Positions 10,919-12,033 of a stretch of DNA of 12,033 bases are shown here, piece after piece (the first letter of the stretch is position 1; every line of letters starts with the position of its first letter). Where the stretch lies: positions 1 through 12,033 of the forward strand of contig CAVHDO010000040.1 of the NCBI GenBank assembly GCA_963634795.1. Reading direction: 5' to 3'. Below the pieces are notes generated by a model. The model searched no databases. It saw nothing but the letters and a program-made list of their open reading frames with translations, and had not been told where the DNA came from. Source of the stretch: UBA1822 sp963634795. Lineage in GTDB: Bacteria; Bacillota; Negativicutes; Veillonellales; Dialisteraceae. Both the position numbers and the translations under genes were made by a program.

Positions 10919-11959
10919 GTGCCTTATGACGAGCGAACTATAGAAGAACTCGAGGCTTCGGCGGAAATTACGCCGCCCGGGATTCAGTTGGAAGTGAATG
11001 CGGAAATTTTTGTGACGATTCGGAATCTGCTGTCCGGATTGGATGGCGCGGCGGTGTCGGAAGAGGATGAAGCGGCGCTTTACGGGCTTTGGCGGCGGAC
11101 GCAGCGCGAGATGGCGCGGGTGGAATTGCGGCGCGGCTACGGTTTCTCCATGGCGGAGCAAATCGATATGTTGCGCGAAGCTTTCGCGATAGAGAGTCGA
11201 TACATTCCCGACCAGGTTTTTCGGCCGGTGACGGGCAGCATGCCGTCGCCGGAACTCATCGAGAAGGAGAGCGAGTTTCAGCCGGAAGAAATGCAGACGC
11301 TTTTCGAGGAAAAGGTGTGGCCGGCGGTGGCGGCGCGCAAGACGGGAAATCAAGAGCGTCCCACGGCGTACATCGTGGCAGGACAACCGGGCGCGGGGAA
11401 GACGATTATGTCGTCGCTCATCATCGAAAAGCATGACGGCGACATCATTCAGTCCATGGTGGACAATTTCCGCGGTTTCCATCCGCACGACCGGGAGCTC
11501 ATGCGGAAATACGGCTCGTATTGCGCGTATTTCACGATTCCGCAGGCGAAGTGCCTCTCGGAATTGACGCTGGCGCGCGCGGCGGAGGGGCGGTATCACA
11601 TTCTGCAGGAAGGATCGCTGGAGCACGTGGAGGAAACGCTCGCGATGATTCGCCGGCTCAAAGAGGCGGGGTATCGGATCATCGTGCTCCTTCGCGCGTG
11701 CCCGGGGAAAGTGAGCTGGAAGGCGATTCATCAGCTCTTCTTGCAGCAGCGCCTCAAAGCGCCGGGGCTGTCGCGCATTATCACAAAGAAATATCACGAC
11801 GCGGCGTGCCGGTCATTCCTTTCGGCGACGAACGAGCTCATCGCGCAAAATCTCATGGATCGTCTCATCATCAAGAGCCCGCGCGGGCTTCTCTACGACA
11901 GCGAGGATATGCCGACGGAGCGCGTGGCGGATATTTTGGCAGAGAGAATGGGGCAATAG
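10919..11959 (+). CDS. Zeta-toxin-family kinase with N-terminal extension
   Basis: A 346-residue P-loop protein of the zeta/PezT family. Studied members phosphorylate UDP-N-acetylglucosamine sugars and poison cell-wall synthesis. Walker A is GQPGAGKT at 155-162 (K161). DNFRGFHP follows with D182, the likely catalytic-base position, and then LQEGS with E231 matching the zeta EGT motif. The C-terminal RIITKKYHDAA and DRLIIKSPRGLLYDS fit the family. The zeta domain begins near residue 117. Residues 1-115 are extra compared with the pSM19035 zeta (Walker A near residue 40) and look helical, without a domain I recognise. GTG 10919 has AAAGGA (10903-10908) about 10 nt upstream. No antitoxin gene is visible upstream, and a terminator follows at once. 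Confidence 0.85.
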   Translation: MPYDERTIEELEASAEITPPGIQLEVNAEIFVTIRNLLSGLDGAAVSEEDEAALYGLWRRTQREMARVELRRGYGFSMAEQIDMLREAFAIESRYIPDQVFRPVTGSMPSPELIEKESEFQPEEMQTLFEEKVWPAVAARKTGNQERPTAYIVAGQPGAGKTIMSSLIIEKHDGDIIQSMVDNFRGFHPHDRELMRKYGSYCAYFTIPQAKCLSELTLARAAEGRYHILQEGSLEHVEETLAMIRRLKEAGYRIIVLLRACPGKVSWKAIHQLFLQQRLKAPGLSRIITKKYHDAACRSFLSATNELIAQNLMDRLIIKSPRGLLYDSEDMPTERVADILAERMGQ

Positions 11960-11976
11960 GAAACGGAGGCAAGGAG

Positions 11977-12020
11977 GCTGCGAAAAAATGATTTGCATTT
12001 TCTCGCAGCTCTTTTCTGTT
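11977..12020 (+). terminator. Intrinsic terminator of the zeta-toxin-family gene
   Basis: A 14-bp stem, GCTGCGAAAAAATG / CATTTTCTCGCAGC, with one mismatch and a 5-nt loop (11991-11995). It is followed by TCTTTTCTGTT. It begins 18 bp after the stop codon. Confidence 0.85.
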
Positions 12021-12033
12021 AAATTGGCGCGTA

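Noticed and set aside
10878..10943. 21-codon frame starting ATG 10878 and overlapping the zeta-family start
   Set aside because: Could be a leader peptide, but it has no ribosome binding site and begins within a few bases of the expected transcript start.

Overview
The window looks like chromosomal DNA from a G+C-rich, Gram-positive-type lineage (Bacillota). The evidence is the cell-division cluster yggS–sepF–ylmH–divIVA, which is characteristic of Bacillota and Actinomycetota. The B. subtilis-like DivIVA N-terminus, the AEC transporters and the dense intergenic palindromes make Negativicutes (Selenomonas/Veillonella relatives) my best guess. That placement is inference only. No tRNA, rRNA, CRISPR array or insertion-sequence transposase was seen.

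Layout. 1-117: end of a composite palindromic repeat. 248-943: yggS. 935-1281: two head-to-head copies of the repeat. 1326-3957: a tight run of two tandem sepF paralogues, proC and ylmH. 3958-4530: repeat-filled gap ending in the divIVA leader. 4531-6056: divIVA overlapping speE. 6057-6547: repeat-filled gap. 6548-7804: class I/II aminotransferase with unusual strand composition, followed by a strong terminator. 7881-8060: a second repeat type. 8067-9041 and 9413-10372, both minus strand: two paralogous AEC permeases, separated by a truncated first-type repeat. 10501-10826: a tandem duplication of second-type repeat. 10919-11959: a zeta-toxin-family kinase with a long N-terminal extension and no visible antitoxin gene, ending in a terminator.

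How it works together. SepF anchors FtsZ to the membrane, DivIVA marks curved membrane and poles, and YlmH and YggS are the usual fellow travellers of this cluster. ProC (proline synthesis) and SpeE (polyamine synthesis) sit inside it. The second half is accessory: amino-acid transamination, two carboxylate/amino-acid-type permeases and a toxin-like kinase.

The most striking feature is the intergenic architecture. Four or more copies of one modular element occupy the long gaps. They are built from 7-8 bp tandem arrays, terminator-shaped hairpin pairs and GAA-triloop palindromes whose stems covary between copies. A separate repeat type marks the permease/toxin half.
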